Of a stretch of DNA of 42,953 bases, positions 1 to 10,131 are shown in pieces. The DNA lies in NCBI GenBank assembly GCA_003833135.1, contig QZLH01001054.1, forward strand, positions 2,625-45,577. The letters are read 5' to 3'. The stretch comes from Oehlia diaphana (taxonomy: Eukaryota; Glomeromycota; Glomeromycetes; Glomerales; Glomeraceae). Position 1 is the stretch's first letter, and each line of letters opens with the position of its first letter. The position numbers were made by a program, and so were the translations under genes. The notes under the pieces are model-generated. The model saw only the letters and a program-made list of their open reading frames with translations, did no database searches and was not told the origin of the DNA.

Positions 1-95
1 ATACTGATATGCCGTATGTAAAAATGCGAACTGTATCAAAAATACGTATATACAGTGTAAAAACCGTATACATATTTTTTATAGGGATGAGGGTA

Positions 96-859
96 TCAAA
101 CATAATTAACAGTCAATGTAATTTCATTAAGATTAAAATTGGAATCAATATAGGAACATGTAATGCCTATATATCCTTGTCCACCCCTTGAAGTCCACAT
201 ATCAGTAGTTAATGAAACATTTTTTGCCTTTAACTTAATTTTTTTAATTAATGCTGGTAAGGTATAATTATAAGTATTACCAATAACTTTCTTAATACCT
301 TTCTCATCTGGCATAATAAAAACCAGATCTAATTCACTAATAAGCCGACGAAATGAAGGACTTTGGACAACATATAATGGTTGAAGATTATCAATTATCC
401 AGTCTGTTAAAAATTTACAAAGTTCTTTTTGCCTATTGTCTTTATGCTTATGAACACGCATAACAGTTTGAATAGTTTGCTGATTCTGCATAATAGAAAC
501 AATCAATTAATTAAATTGATTTTTAAAAATAAAAAAAATTAAGAAGAGTACAAGACTAACTTTATTAATTTCACCATCCCTTGATATTTCGTGATCAGTT
601 AATAAATGGTTGATGGCATTTCCAGTTGAACCATCATTAATGTAAAGAGCTCCGCATATTTTTCCATTAGCATCTAAAAACTTACATCTTTTAAGTGGTT
701 CTCCTTTATCCCCTGTTTGCTCTTCAGTATCCATTTCTTCAAAATAATTCCATGTCCAGCTCCTTTTTTTTCAGCTATTTTTAATCGTTTTGTTGGTAAT
801 TCATCCTTAGGAGTTGAGGGGCAAGATTGATCTTGTCTTATATCAGTATTATTACCCAT
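96..859 (-). pseudogene. BED zinc finger / hAT-type transposase fragment, frameshifted and truncated
   Basis: Decayed N-terminal part of a hAT-family transposase (ZBED type), which would act as a DNA-binding cut-and-paste transposase. An upstream ATG lies at 859. An 8-base A run (764-771 on the plus strand) then puts the conserved BED-finger start W-T-W-N-Y-F out of frame; one extra A would restore it. The next in-frame ATG is at 734. The finger follows with its zinc ligands CKF..KICG and H..H (NHLLTDHE). A 75-bp GT-AG intron (486-560, gttag..tgcag, phase 0) joins the second exon, which holds the transposase-core segment ending in the SLTTDMWTS motif. The frame stops at a TGA at 96-98, just after LTVNYV, where hAT proteins continue; the sequence beyond does not resemble a hAT protein. 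Either the copy is dead or the A-run shift is a sequencing error combined with a real stop. Confidence 0.75.
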
Positions 860-1129
860 ATTCTGTAATTAAAACACTCGAAAGATAAAAAATTTTTGAT
901 TTTGATATAATTAGATTATTCCATTAAAGATAATTGGATGATGGACGTAATGCGTAGTACAAATTTTTAAACTAAATCAATTGTGGAATTACCCCTTTTT
1001 TTATAATAAGTAACAATGAAAAAAAAAAAAAATCGTAAAATAATTTTAAAATTTTAATAATTAATATCATGTTAAAACATTTTATTTTAATTAAAATATA
1101 AAAAAAAGAAAGAATATTTTCAGATTCTT

Positions 1130-1945
1130 ATTGCAAAAACACAAACAAAAACCATTTTATTTTCTACTTTCTAAAAAAAAGAAAAAATTCTCAATCCTTA
1201 ATCCATCAGATTTTTCGTCCCAATTTTTTAAGATCCAAAACGTTCAAGTAAATACCCATAACTAAAAATAAAAGAAACATTAGTAAAGGTCTTACCAATG
1301 TTCCCTATCTCCCAATTCTCAAACCTACCTTCCATTCTGAAGTCAAAGACCAAATCTTACATCAAGACGTCCAGAAAGGTACCTACAAGGAAAAAAAAAT
1401 TAGAAGTAACATTAGTTAAAGTTTTACTAATGTTCTCTAAAATCTCAACTCCCTATTCCTAAGGTTGCTTGTCTAAACCTCTTCAAAATCTTACGATTAG
1501 TTTTGTCAAAATTTTACTATAGATTTATTATAATTTCAGCAGAGTTTTGGCAGTTTCGGCATTTATAATAAGTTTTGGCAGTTTCGCCTTTCTCCAGAGT
1601 TTCGCCAGTTTTTTAATATAACTTTAATATAGTTTCAGCAGAATTTCGCTTTTCAGCAAAACGCCATCTTGCCTAAACCCTTAGGTTTCAGCAAGCAACC
1701 TTACCTATTCCAAAGTTTCAAAACATGCACTTTTTTCTAAGTGATCAAATCCATTAGCCGAAATCTGAGTTCTAGGCGTCCAGAAAGATACGACAAGAAA
1801 CTAAAAAAAAATGGAAAGAAATTAAGAAAGGTTAGTTAAAAATTCACATACTACTTTCTTGATATTTTCTCTCTAATTTTAATCCTATACCTCATGTCTT
1901 ATTCCAAAGTCCAAGTCCAAAATCGCATCTAGAAGCAATAAAGTA
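1130..1945. repeat. Degenerate tandem repeat, about four copies of a 130-170 bp unit
   Basis: Related blocks recur with the order: acattagt(t)aaag, a pyrimidine-rich stretch with cctattcc or a variant, then cgtccagaaag and an A-rich tail. Copies begin near 1277, 1409 and 1829, with a more diverged one before 1277. The copy starting at 1409 is interrupted by the MITE at 1460-1703. The first two clear copies are 132 bp apart. No coding potential is visible. The rest of 860-1130 and 1945-2160 is plain AT-rich spacer. Confidence 0.6.
1460..1703. mobile_element. hAT-type MITE with 8-bp target-site duplication
   Basis: This is a 244-bp non-coding element. Its left end is TAAGGTTGCTTGTCTAAACC (1460-1479) and its right end, read on the other strand (1703-1684), is TAAGGTTGCTTGCTGAAACC; 17 of 20 bases match. 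It is flanked by perfect 8-bp direct repeats CCTATTCC at 1452-1459 and 1704-1711. An 8-bp duplication is typical of hAT transposition. It sits inside one unit of a tandem repeat whose neighbouring unit lacks it (near 1900, ttattccaaagtcc), which acts as an empty-site control. The interior is rich in gtttcggc / gttttggc motifs and has no open frame. Confidence 0.75.
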
Positions 1946-2159
1946 CAATTTTTTGGACAAAAAAAGATTTCAGTTTGATTTTTTATAAAAAAAATACAAA
2001 AGTTCATTTTAATTTTTTACATTTTTCATTTCTAAATAATTAAATTGAGAAAATATTTGGTTTTTTAATAATAAATAAAAAAGATCGTTTGGTTTTATTT
2101 TGTAAAAAAGAATTGAATAAACTAAAAGCAATAAAGCAAATGAATTAAAAAAAACTGCT

Positions 2160-2414
2160 GCGTAATGATTTTATAGTGAAACAAATAACAGATTACGGTT
2201 AATCTGTTAATCTGTTATGAATCTGGATCAACAGGTATCCGATACCCTTTATTGGATCCAACCAGTTAAATCCGTTAGTCGATTTTATATCCAGATTATA
2301 ACCGTTAACTTAAATGTCAAACTGGATACCTGATAATAACGGATATCCATTTCTATCTGATATTAACGGTTTACGGGTCTGAACACTACCCTTAGGTTTC
2401 GGCAAGTAACCTTA
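2160..2414. repeat. Transposon-terminus-like sequence and solo MITE end
   Basis: 2160-2390 is dense in short direct and inverted motifs (ggatacc, ggatatcc, cggttaa, ctggat), as in subterminal regions of DNA transposons. At 2395-2414 GGTTTCGGCAAGTAACCTTA is a close relative of the right end of the MITE at 1460-1703. No matching left end or target duplication was found, so this is a fragment. Confidence 0.4.
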
Positions 2415-2492
2415 AGTATAGGTAAGATGTTAAATATGCCAATGAGAAATATAATATCTTTATTAATAATACTACTCTTACTCTTCAAAATA

Positions 2493-3290
2493 GGAAATCT
2501 TGTACAAGAAACTGGAAGAGCAGGAAGAGATCATAATCCTGCAAAGTGTGTAATTTTTTATACTCGTCATGATATTTGCACTAATTATACAATCATAGCC
2601 TAAAGTAGAGAATCGTAAATATACTGTAATTTTGTAAAGAAATATAAATAATACTATGATCTAATTAAAAATGCATTTCATAGAATAACTGAAGATATAA
2701 ATAATAGTTTTGAAGCAAATAAAAGGCAAGAATACCTGGCCAAAACATGTGAAAAAATATTCAAAGTTGTCCATTTTTGTGAAGAGCAATATATCTGTAA
2801 AGAACAAATGCTTGCTAAATATTTTGCATGGAATGGTGATATTTTAAGTCCTCTATGTACACATTGTGACAACTGCTTACGAGTGCAAGCTGAATTAGCA
2901 TATAAAGTTGATGTAAAAACTGATGCTATCAAGATGGTAGAGGTGATCTAAGAAGTAATAAATAAGTTGAATGAAAACAGAAAATTAACTACACAAAAAG
3001 ATATTATACAGATTTATTGTCAACTCAAGTGTGACAATGAAGAGTTTACCTCATTGAAAATTTATTATGAAATGCGAAAAAAATTTATTCGAACAAAAAT
3101 AGACGCTTAGCACTTGCTAGATTAGCTTATTGTACGTGAAGTGGTAAAACTAAAGATAAATTTATATCAGCCAAACCCAAATGGAAATACTTTACAAACA
3201 AATATTCACATATTTTGTGTTGTTGAAGATGTAACTGCGATAGTAATAGAAAAGAATTGGAAAATATGGCTTCGTCGTTCTCAAAGATAA
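2493..3290 (+). pseudogene. RecQ-family DNA helicase C-terminal remnant
   Basis: Decayed C-terminal half of a RecQ-like ATP-dependent DNA helicase. The first piece (2493-2603) encodes helicase motif VI, QETGRAGRD, followed by NPAKCVIFY, and ends at TAA 2601. The second piece keeps one frame from about 2670 to 3290 and shows the RecQ zinc-binding segment (KEQML..YFAWNGD.....CTHCDNCLR) and a winged-helix-like region ending in IEKNWKIWLRRSQR. That frame is broken by stops at 2949-2951 (TAA), 3108-3110 (TAG) and 3123-3125 (TAG). The N-terminal helicase domain with Walker A and B is absent, so the copy cannot be functional. RecQ-like copies linked to mobile DNA are common in some fungi; that link is an inference here. 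Confidence 0.75.
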
Positions 3291-4021
3291 ATATATGTAT
3301 ATGTGTAAAATAATATTGTATAATAAATATAGTATATTATATGTTTCTAATATTAGAAATAACTTATGTGACGTATCAACTTAAAAATAAGCTAAAAATA
3401 TGGAACCAAATAATTTTCTTTATTTCACATTCGCCAAAAACAAATAGATATTTGCGACAGGTTTAAAACTTCATACGAAAGTTTTTCAAAAAAGTTTTTA
3501 TGTATGAATATCTTTTTAAGTTAAAAAATAGTAGTTCAAAACTATGGCCTTTTAACCGTGTAAATTTTATCCTTTTTTGTTAGGTATTACAAAAGTTTTG
3601 ATTGTACTAAAAATTGTATTACAGAATTTTTTTTTTTGGACATTTTACTATAGTAAAAATTAATTATAGTGATTTCTCTACCCTTAAAAAAGGATATTTC
3701 TCACTAATTATTTAATTTCAGCCAGAATTTATGATTAGCTATTTTAATTATTATCACGTAACATACGAATATATTGATCATATCCATTTATGGTGATACC
3801 CATTCCACAAAAAACCAGTTTTTCTAAATTTAGTTTCCAGTCATGTAACATAAAATTTCCTAAAAAGAAAATTTTTTGTTAATTCTGTATAGGATTGATC
3901 AGATATCTGGTCATCTATCCAGTCTATTTGACGGATTTATTTGATCAATCTGAATCTGCCTATTTGACGAATTGATTCTAGGATGACCAGATTGACCAGA
4001 TTCAGAGCCTACCTCTATGAT
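3291..4021. other. AT-rich spacer without recognised gene
   Basis: No coding region was recognised. Around 3893-4010 several short inverted repeats (gatcagat, ctggtcat, gaccagattgaccag) could be the degraded 3' continuation of the LINE remnant at 4022-4892 or another repeat. Confidence 0.4.
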
Positions 4022-4892
4022 GGCTATTTGTGATCATCTGTGATGAGTGCACTGAGAATTCTACTGGAATAACATCGGCCTCATGTGTGATCCAGATTTG
4101 ATCAATTCTTGATCTCGAGATAGGGCTTAATTTATCCTTATTTTTATCCTATTTCTCATATATAAATAGCTCTGTATCCGAATAAAGAGCTCTGCAAACA
4201 TCATAAAGTCCCAGTTGTGATAACTGTAATAGAAATTGTGATTTTAGTTGTTTAGTACTAGACGAGCGGTCTATTTTATTATTAATTATATCGTTAAAAT
4301 CGTCTAATATAATGTATAGTATTATGGTATTGTGAATTGATTAGTTATATCCCTCAATTAAGTTTTTCCTTATATCTTGATTGTTAGGGGTGGCATATAT
4401 CAACTATATTCATATTTCTCTATATAAATAAAAATTTAACTATTATGATATATGGAGATATGCATTCTACTGCATAGTAATGTTTCATCCATCTGTTATG
4501 AATCACAAGTGCTGTTCCTTAGTTTTTTGATCTTATTCACTGAATATTATCAAGTAAACTTTTGATTTAATATCCTAATTTATAAAGTATTCCTAATGAT
4601 AATCTATATTAGTTTCTGATATAGCCATAATATCAATGTTGTTTTCTTTAATAAATTCCAACAAACTGTGAAGTTTTTGTATAGACAGAGTATTAGCTAT
4701 TCCATTTATATTATGTGCTGCTATGTGCAAATTTAAGTACATTGAATCTTTCATTTCTTGACTATTTAGATTCCCCTTAGTAAACCTTAACCTCTGTCTT
4801 GCTAGAAATACATTAACATTTTCTTCATTTGTCAAAGATTTGACTATTTCCTCTAAATTATCTGGATCTTTTTTAGAAATCTCCCTTTTCAT
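4022..4892 (-). pseudogene. LINE (non-LTR retrotransposon) endonuclease domain remnant
   Basis: Decayed apurinic-endonuclease-like (exonuclease-endonuclease-phosphatase) domain of a LINE polyprotein. Reading downward, 4892-4593 gives an intact segment containing LHIAAHNINGI and IDIMAISETNI, the first two conserved blocks with the catalytic N and E. The frame is then lost at an in-frame TAG. Recognisable pieces follow in other frames: GTALVIHNRWMKH near 4518-4475, LDDFNDIIN near 4300, GLYDVCRAL near 4200, and SRIDQIWI at 4112-4089, which is the SRID block. No reverse transcriptase is present in the window, so only the 5' part remains, with many stops and shifts. The minus-strand sequence up to about 5095 may be the element's 5' region. 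Confidence 0.75.
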
Positions 4893-6455
4893 ATGCTAAT
4901 TCAGTTGTTTCCAGGTGTATATTTCCTGTATTTGTTCTACTATTTGTCTTATGTTTGTTCTGTGTTTATTGTGATTGTTCGTTACTTATGTGCTGTATGG
5001 TGGAACTTGGCATTGTTCTCTACCTTTCAATCTTTCTCTGTGTGTAACTCTATTGTTTATCATTTTGTGTAATCTTCACTTTTGTTTTTTATTTAGGCCA
5101 GCTAAAAAAAAACCCTAAATTTTAATTATATAAAATTATAGTTATATATGAAATTATATTATATATGTAATAGTTTTATAAACTTCTTTAAAAAATATTA
5201 TATTTAATATAAATTTATTATTATTTTTTTTTTTATAAGTAATTATTATAATTAAAAACCATGAAAATCTATAAAAAATCTATGGAAATACCATAGAATA
5301 TTAAATTTTGGCATTTCGTCTTTTAATTTTAAATGACCAAACTATTTCAATTTAGTTAAATGACTAAATATAATGGTTTCACCTGGAATTTCTAACCCCA
5401 ATTGCATACTGGCATTTTAATAAAGTAAATTCGGCTTCATCAATAATACTAAACATTTCAAAATATTTAAATATTTAGATATAATATATTAAATATGTTA
5501 TTATTGATGTTATTTAAAATTTAAAATATTAATTTTTTATTTTTAATAAGGTGTAGTATATAATAATTTTAATAAAATAAAACAAAAAAAAAATAGATTA
5601 ATTACAAATCTACAATTGTTACCTTTCAGACTAAATCATCTTCCCTAGCGTTACCCTAAGATTTTTCACCACCACATGACCTGCACAAATGTCACCCTGC
5701 ATTACATCCTACTGGTTTCATTTTTTTTATAAGTATTCTGGGGACAGAAAATTTTTAGTGGTGAAAAAAATATTTTTCACGCCCCCTTAAACATCACTGG
5801 ACACGTGAAACTTGATTGTCACGTGATAATATCGATCACGTGACTCTACCGCTTTAACGGAGGTTTGGTCACTTTGGTGGCACCTCCGGAATCTTTGAAA
5901 CAGCGTTTCAAACAAATTTATCCACTATGTGAGATGTGTATAAGGTTTTCATATTAAAGGAGAAATTAAGACTAACGGACGTATAGATTATATTGACAAA
6001 TACTGAAATTAGTTTTAACATACAATTTATACAAATAAATAATTTTAAAAATACTTTGATTATTTTTATTTATTTTTCGTTTAATACATTTTTAAATTAC
6101 ATCATACATCTAATAAAATTAATAAAATTGCAGTATAATTATCACGTGAAATTATCATAGTTGTATTATTTTTAGTATCCCCCTCCTCTCCCTTTCTACT
6201 TGTGTTATGTTAAACGAAGAATCAGCTTGGAACGGCCTAAGGGAAACGCAAGCATTTTTAACGTACGATTTTTACGTCGCACAGACAAGTCGGGTGATTT
6301 TCACCATTGACAAAAAGCGGGATTTAAGTAATTAGAAGATTTTTTCCAAAAGCCCTTAATAATCAAGGAGTTATTACCCTGACTACTTTTCACTTTTTAA
6401 TTTTATTGCAAAAAATCTAAATAAAGTTTCTATATTGGGTGTAAAATATTATATT
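4893..6455. other. Intergenic region, no recognised gene
   Basis: 4893-5095 is probably LINE 5' sequence. 5100-5640 is featureless AT-rich DNA. 5660-5780 has an imperfect hairpin (ttcaccaccac / gtggtgaa, and gtgaaaaaaatatttttcac). The CACGTG cluster is listed separately. A short open frame of 42 codons lies at 6207-6335 in a less AT-rich patch (starts MLNEESAWNG); nothing else supports it as a gene. Confidence 0.5.
5802..6149. promoter_or_regulatory. Cluster of E-box palindromes CACGTG upstream of the LRR gene
   Basis: Four CACGTG hexamers occur at 5802-5807, 5820-5825, 5837-5842 and 6143-6148. The last three are complete 8-base palindromes TCACGTGA. In other fungi this motif is bound by bHLH factors such as Cbf1. 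They lie 300-650 bp before the probable ATG at 6456. A regulatory role is inferred from motif density only. Confidence 0.4.
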
Positions 6456-7187
6456 ATGGTAAATGCCCAAGAATACTTAGACTCAAATTATCCGAAAGGA
6501 GGGGTGAGAGAAGCAATAGAAGGGGAAATAGACCTTAGCAACCGCAGTTTGGAAGGCTGGTTAAATTTTGGTGGATTCATTAATGTCCACAAATTGAATT
6601 TTTCTTTTAATGAAATAAGCGGACTTGGTTTTGGATACGGTGAGAAGAAATTAGAAGTATTAGATGCTTCTCACAATCGTCTTGGTCCGACTATTGGAGG
6701 ATTCAGTTACTCACTTAAATTTATCAATTTTTCTAATAATTTTTATTCGAAAATTACCCTTGGCATGATTTCTCTCACTCATCTTGATGTTAGTAATAAT
6801 GCACTAACGAGTTTAAGCATAGAAAGTTCTGGAAATTTAACAGAATTAAAATGTTATGGCAATCCGCTCCTAACTAATTTAACCCTAGCTCCTAACCTTA
6901 ATATTAGTTCTTTTAGTCTATCTGATTGTCCTGCTTTGTCATTGTTAAAACCAACCCCGAGTAGTCCTTCATTCAATCCTCAACCAGAGAATAGTAACGA
7001 ACTAAGTAATTCCGACAAAATTTCCTTAGGCACTGGGCTCGGAGTAGGCATCCCTGGTTTAATATTAACATTAATTGGAACTTGGTATTCTATTGATGAG
7101 GACAGGCGTTGGAAAATTAAACGTAAACTAGGGTTTCGAGTTAGTGAATTACCACCAAGTCAAAAAAAAAATATGGAAAATGGTTAG
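6456..7187 (+). CDS. Leucine-rich-repeat protein with C-terminal membrane segment
   Basis: Single-exon frame of 243 codons from ATG 6456 (MVNAQEYLDSNYP); the frame is open seven codons further upstream but without an ATG. Irregular leucine-rich repeats fill about residues 25-165 (for example LDASHNRLG, LTHLDVSNNALTSL, NLTELKCYGNPLL). A proline/serine-rich spacer (165-185) and one hydrophobic segment (about 190-210, GTGLGVGIPGLILTLIGTW) follow, then a basic tail. No N-terminal signal peptide is visible. The frame ends shortly after a run of ten A (7162-7171). With one more A the reading continues for about 34 codons (YGKWLDNIVSSQNP to NNQAL) to TGA 7286-7288, so the true C-terminus may be at 7288. 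LRR proteins of this kind are protein-interaction modules; a specific function cannot be assigned. Confidence 0.7.
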   Translation: MVNAQEYLDSNYPKGGVREAIEGEIDLSNRSLEGWLNFGGFINVHKLNFSFNEISGLGFGYGEKKLEVLDASHNRLGPTIGGFSYSLKFINFSNNFYSKITLGMISLTHLDVSNNALTSLSIESSGNLTELKCYGNPLLTNLTLAPNLNISSFSLSDCPALSLLKPTPSSPSFNPQPENSNELSNSDKISLGTGLGVGIPGLILTLIGTWYSIDEDRRWKIKRKLGFRVSELPPSQKKNMENG

Positions 7188-7288
7188 ACAACATAGTTTC
7201 TTCTCAAAATCCCACTACTGTAGAAAATGAAGTAGGAGAAGGAACTTCTCGAACAATTACAGAAGAAGCGAATAATCAGGCATTATGA

Positions 7289-7527
7289 TCACAACAATTC
7301 ACGTAATCTCACGCGACTTTTAAAGAAAAATATATCGATACTTTATTATTTATAAGAATAAATGTTGCCGAAGCAACTGATACAAAAATAAAATTTGCGA
7401 ATAGATCGCTTTACATGATGTGTAACGAAATCCGCTAAATTTGCTCTTCGAATATCTAATTTTATAAAATAATATAAGAACAACGCTCGATACAGCTATA
7501 ATGCTAACCAAAGTGTCTTTCGGCTAA
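7289..7527. other. Short intergenic spacer
   Basis: No gene or repeat recognised between the LRR gene and the SAM-like remnant. Confidence 0.5.
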
Positions 7528-7799
7528 TTACTCACACAACTCATTAATATAGTCCTCAAGCCCTAATGCAGATCTCAATTTCATTCCGAATTCTTTGAAT
7601 TCTTGCCTGGTTAAAATGAGAAATAAATGACCGGTGATTTTTTTCTCCTCAAGCTTCGTCAAAATGCTATCGTCAAGAACTAATTTCTGTCTTTTTTATC
7701 ACTTCGCAAAAAACTGATAAATCTTCCCGTTTCCCACTTTTTTATAATGTCAACTAGAAGGGAAGTGGAACTTTCTTCGCTTGTTGCTGTGGAAGACAT
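7528..7799 (-). pseudogene. SAM-like domain protein, frameshifted short gene
   Basis: Starting at ATG 7799, the first frame reads a serine/threonine-rich leader and IIKKWETGRFISFLRS, then hits a stop. One base out of phase from a six-A run (7692-7697), the continuing frame reads KLVLDDSILTKLEEKKITG, FLILTRQEFKEFGMK and GLEDYINELCE, ending at TAA 7528-7530. Together the two halves give a compact helical domain whose pattern (LDD..L..L...KITG..FL.LT..EF...GMK) resembles SAM-like domains of Glomeromycotina proteins. Such domains usually precede larger regions that are absent here. The entry is either a pseudogene or a sequencing-error frameshift in a small real gene. Confidence 0.5.
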
Positions 7800-9509
7800 C
7801 TTGCTTCCTAAATACATGTTTCATAATGACTATTTTTTGCTACTATACATACCTTATTTTTTGCGTTATTTTTACGCTAAGTTGTTTGAACTTCCACAGA
7901 CCACTACATGCTTTATATCTCGCTGGGAAAAGTTAAGGAGATAAGAGGCGTAATTAACATTATCGTACGATGTCAAGAGTTCTATGAAAGCACATGCAAA
8001 TGGAATCTTCATACCTTTTCACATGTAGTTCTACCTTGCAAGACACAAATTTGGTTTTATGCCTAGCGATCTCGGAATTGCGAAGTCCTCAGCCTTTCAT
8101 AACATATGCCTTTGTCAGCACTATTTACTTATAGGGTAGGTTTGTGTTGCGTGTAGACCTCCTTTCATATTTTTCTCACATTTGTTCGGGAAAAAATAGA
8201 GGTACTGGTTAGCATGTTTTTAAAAAAAAATGTTGCTTTTTTTGATCTAGTTTTTATTGGTTAATATCGATCAATTGATCATCTAATTGATCTAATCATT
8301 TGCGGCATTTTTGCGTAATTACGTAACATAAAAAAAAAATTTTTTTTTCCACGAGCGATATTCGATTACGGTGATTTGGTAATATTACTATGATTCTTTC
8401 GGAAGAATTTCTTTGTTTGCCAATTTGTAATCCTTATACTGTCGGACAATAAATAAATATATAAAAAGTTCTTTTTAGATTTATTAACAAGATTTTGAAA
8501 CATTTAAGTATTTAAATAGGTCTAATGGTAGAATTGAATAGAGGTTCTGCATTATATTAACATAAAAAGTAATTGGATAGGGGGAACACAGTTTCAAATA
8601 TAAAATATGAACCAGTTAGCAAAAGAATTATCATAATAAATTGAAATATAAATGCAGGAGAAAATATATATATATATATATATATACTGTATATATTTTT
8701 AATCGAGAAAAAGAACAATGCAAAAATATCCTGAAACATGAAAAATGTAAATGTTTTCTAATTTTGAATAATAATTCACCCTGGATCAAAGAAAGCAGGT
8801 GATTACTTGATTACGTAGATAGAAAATTCGCATAATAAAACGTTTCATAAAATCAATGGATCGGAATTTGAGTTTATTACACAAATTAAGTAATTTACTA
8901 TATATGTGTAGGATCATCATTGTATACCTTTTATGGGAAATAACTTGGAAATTCAAATATTTCGAATGAAAAGGTCTATTCTATATGTGATATATGGATA
9001 CCTTTGATTACCTTTAATTCAAAAGAAAAAAATCAAGAAAACAAAAAAAAAAAACAAAATCCATTTTTTACTTCATTTAGAATTCTCTTTTTTTAATACT
9101 AAGATTATTGCAGGTAAAAATGCGAGGTAATGTAAATGCAGGTAAATGAACGATAAAAGTTTCATATTTGTAGCAAAAATAAACAAATTATGAAACTTGG
9201 GGAAATCCAAACAATAGCGTAACACAATATAACGTGGACAATTAAAAAAAAATTCGGCGCAGTAATTTTTTTTTTAAAAAAATAATTCAAATTCTAAAAT
9301 CTTTTATTAAGAAAAAAAAAAAAACGATCGAATATATGTAAATCAAAATATACAATAAATAAATTACAAATGATGAGTAAAAGATACATTTATAAACATT
9401 TTAATAGAGTAAAAAAAAAAAAGAAAAAGAAAAAAAGTGAAACGCAGTTTCCAACAAGATAAATTATTAAATTAATTTATATGTAGTTTAAATTATTAAG
9501 GGATAACCG
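7800..9509. other. Intergenic region with an (AT)n microsatellite
   Basis: AT-rich DNA with no recognised gene. A short AT dinucleotide tract lies at about 8664-8687. Small open frames near 7747-7944 and 8557-8739 are low-complexity or overlap the SAM-like remnant on the other strand and are not taken as genes. Confidence 0.5.
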
Positions 9510-9876
9510 TTAAATTTTGAGTCCTGTACCATCCCCTTGAGCTTCGTTACCCTCATCTACAACCTCTTGATCTACAGTATCATCTTCATTATAAGGTTCT
9601 AAATCACCACCATTAGAAGAAACGGGGATAGCATCTGTTAATAAAACTTCTTGGTCTTGAATATCAGCTTCTTCAGCACGTGCAATGAGACCTAAAATAA
9701 AAGATAAATAAATGTATCAAATAATGGAGAATCTCAAAAGATATGATCAATGATTAATTTTAATCATTTATATAATATTTACCTGAACGAGATACTGGAG
9801 CGGCAGAAACTGAAAGAATCATGGAAATCAAAACTAACAAGAAAGCGGAAAATACGATAAATCTTGAGTTCATCAT
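9510..9876 (-). CDS. Small acidic secreted protein
   Basis: Two-exon gene: exon 1 9876-9783, intron 9692-9782 (91 bp, gtaaat..tttag, phase 1), exon 2 9691-9510. The product is 91 aa. It begins with a signal peptide (residues 1-25, hydrophobic FIVFSAFLLVLISMIL, likely cleavage at VSA-AP). The mature part of about 65 residues is rich in Asp and Glu (for example EEADIQDQEV, EPYNEDDTVDQEV) and has no cysteine. No family was recognised. Intron phase, signal peptide and an upstream TATAAATA support a real expressed gene. A small secreted protein could be a cell-surface factor or a candidate effector, but nothing in the sequence shows a target. Confidence 0.75.
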
Positions 9877-10123
9877 TTTGTTTTTTTTCGTGATTTGATA
9901 AATGTAAAGTAAAAGAAGTGTTTTTTTTTTTCTTGAATTTGTTTGTTTAAACCAGTTAAACAAAAAAAGAAGATTTGTATGAAAGAAGAATTTGTATGAA
10001 GAAAAAGAAAAATGGGTTTTTTTTTCTTATTCAATTATTTTTTTAAAATTTTTGTTTTTTTTTGTTTTTTTAAATGAGAAATGAAATTTTTTTGTTGTGA
10101 ATTGAAGAAGGAAAATTGAAGCG

Positions 10124-10131
10124 TATTTATA
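10124..10131 (-). promoter_or_regulatory. Probable TATA box of the small secreted protein gene
   Basis: TATAAATA on the minus strand, about 250 bp upstream of the start codon at 9876, followed by pyrimidine-rich tracts (ttttccttcttcaattcac) suitable for transcription start. The implied 5' UTR is about 210-220 nt. Confidence 0.4.

Noticed and set aside
2678..2932. Minus-strand open frame of 84 codons
   Set aside because: Shadow of the RecQ remnant on the plus strand; no family features.
6207..6335. 42-codon open frame (MLNEESAWNG..)
   Set aside because: Too short, no domain, intron or conserved context; kept only as a note in the intergenic entry.
8557..8739. Minus-strand open frame rich in Ile/Tyr
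   Set aside because: Includes the (AT)n microsatellite; low complexity, no start context or introns.
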